5,786 bases of DNA from Agromyces sp. GTDB lineage: Bacteria > Actinomycetota > Actinomycetes > Actinomycetales > Microbacteriaceae. Below, piece by piece: positions 5,155 to 5,786 of this stretch (positions within the stretch are counted from its first letter, which is position 1; the number at the start of each line of letters is the position of its first letter). Both the position numbers and the translations under genes were made by a program. Location of the stretch: positions 1 through 5,786 of the forward strand of contig JAPSJU010000141.1 in assembly GCA_031178025.1 (NCBI GenBank), given 5' to 3'. The notes under the pieces were generated by a model, which did not search any database, was not told the origin of the DNA, and was given only the letters and a program-made list of their open reading frames with translations.

Positions 5155-5786
5155 ATGAGTGATCTGATCGATCGATCCGACGATCCGCAGCTGGGGCGCA
5201 GCCTCGGCCTCACCCGCCGCCAGCTGCTCGCGGCGACGACGGGCATGGCCGCGGCGGCGGCGCTCGGTGCCGCCGCGTTCGGCGGGAGCCCTGCCAACGC
5301 CTTCGCGCATGCGGGTGCCAAGTCCGCGGCGGGGGCCAACGGCGTGCTCGTCCCGCCCGGCAAGCGGGGCATCATCCTCTACACGGTGCGCGACGCGATC
5401 AGCCGCGACCCGAACACGACCGACCTTCCCTCCGGCTTCAAGGAGGTCTTCCAGGAGCTCTCGCGCATCGGCTACAAGCAGATCGAGTTCGCGGGATACG
5501 GGCAGAACCCCAACGCCGAGGGCGGCAACGTCAACAACCTCGCCGGCGCGCAGCTGCTCCGCACGTGGCTCGACGACAACGGACTCGAAGCCGAGGGCAA
5601 CCACGGCTCGATCCCGTCGGTCATCAACGACACGACGCTCGCACAGTTCGATCTCGCGTGCGAGACGGCGAACATCCTCGGTTTCGGCCACATCGGCACG
5701 GGCAGCGACCCCACGAACAGCGCCTACCTCGCCGACTGGCAGGCTGCGGCGGAGCGGTGGAACATCCTGGGTGAGCGCGCAGCGTC
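5155..5786 (+). CDS. Tat-exported sugar phosphate isomerase/epimerase-like TIM-barrel protein (C-terminus beyond window edge)
   Basis: The first 210 residues are present; the frame is open to the right edge. The N terminus is a twin-arginine signal: a charged region 1-19, TRRQLL (20-25), an Ala/Gly-rich hydrophobic core (about 26-44), and AxA-type cleavage options at A49, A51 or A53. The mature part resembles the xylose-isomerase-like TIM barrel (AP endonuclease family 2 fold). It has a first strand GIILYTVRDAI (72-82), a helix EVFQELSRIGYKQIEFAGYG (97-116) leading into strand 2, LLRTWLDDNGLEAEGNHGSI (134-153), and TANILGFGHIGTGS (171-184). Metal ligands normally lie further C-terminal, outside the window. 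It would fold in the cytoplasm and be exported by Tat, acting on extracellular or surface carbohydrate derivatives; substrate unknown. A sigma70-type promoter and leader precede it. Family call is from fold motifs, not a specific named enzyme. Confidence 0.85.
   Translation, partial: MSDLIDRSDDPQLGRSLGLTRRQLLAATTGMAAAAALGAAAFGGSPANAFAHAGAKSAAGANGVLVPPGKRGIILYTVRDAISRDPNTTDLPSGFKEVFQELSRIGYKQIEFAGYGQNPNAEGGNVNNLAGAQLLRTWLDDNGLEAEGNHGSIPSVINDTTLAQFDLACETANILGFGHIGTGSDPTNSAYLADWQAAAERWNILGERAA

Noticed and set aside
5161..5185. Cluster of five GATC sites at the start of the isomerase-like gene
   Set aside because: It is explained by the codons for the Leu-Ile-Asp-Arg-Ser-Asp-Asp stretch of the signal peptide; no other sign of a methylation or SeqA-like role, and Dam is not expected in this group.
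4866..5375. Extension of the nuclease frame to an ATG at 5375
   Set aside because: It would run antisense through the isomerase-like gene and its promoter, and the extra residues match nothing in the YqaJ family.

Overview
The window is very GC-rich (about 70% by eye) chromosomal DNA with GTG starts, strong G/C bias at third codon positions, leaderless-looking genes and protein families typical of Actinobacteria. A Microbacteriaceae-like organism (Agromyces, Microbacterium or Leifsonia type) is the best guess. This rests on composition and remembered family distribution, not on a search. There is no rRNA, tRNA, CRISPR array, transposase or prophage structure.

Layout. (1) 1-1331, minus strand: a major facilitator superfamily (MFS) transporter whose C-terminal end lies beyond the left edge. 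(2) 1332-1387: a 56-bp divergent control region with dyad symmetry. (3) 1388-2347, plus: a 319-residue regulator with a large N-terminal DUF5937-like domain and a C-terminal ArsR-type winged helix. (4) 2348-3322, minus: a 324-residue quinone-oxidoreductase-like medium-chain dehydrogenase/reductase. Its stop codon directly abuts that of the regulator, the two stops together reading TGATCA. (5) 3323-3402: an 80-bp gap with a perfect 15-bp inverted repeat. (6) 3403-4176, minus: an alpha/beta hydrolase. (7) 4173-4865, minus: a YqaJ-type PD-(D/E)XK nuclease, overlapping the hydrolase start by GTGA. (8) 4866-5154: a 289-bp divergent intergenic region with an AT-rich island, a good housekeeping-type promoter and a potentially structured leader. 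(9) 5155 to the right edge, plus: a Tat-exported sugar phosphate isomerase/epimerase-like TIM-barrel protein, incomplete at its C terminus.

How the parts fit. The exporter and DUF5937/ArsR-type regulator form a divergent pair, in which the regulator probably controls both genes through the shared 56 bp. The nuclease and hydrolase are translationally coupled; the reductase follows on the same strand but probably has its own control site. The secreted isomerase-like protein probably starts a separate carbohydrate-related transcription unit to the right.

Nothing here is an obvious defence, mobile or biosynthetic system. The most interesting items are the coupled nuclease-hydrolase pair, a hydrolase without a normally placed catalytic histidine, the structured leader before the isomerase gene, the compact divergent operator, and a CGGATGC-type DNA word repeated nine times in different frames and both orientations.
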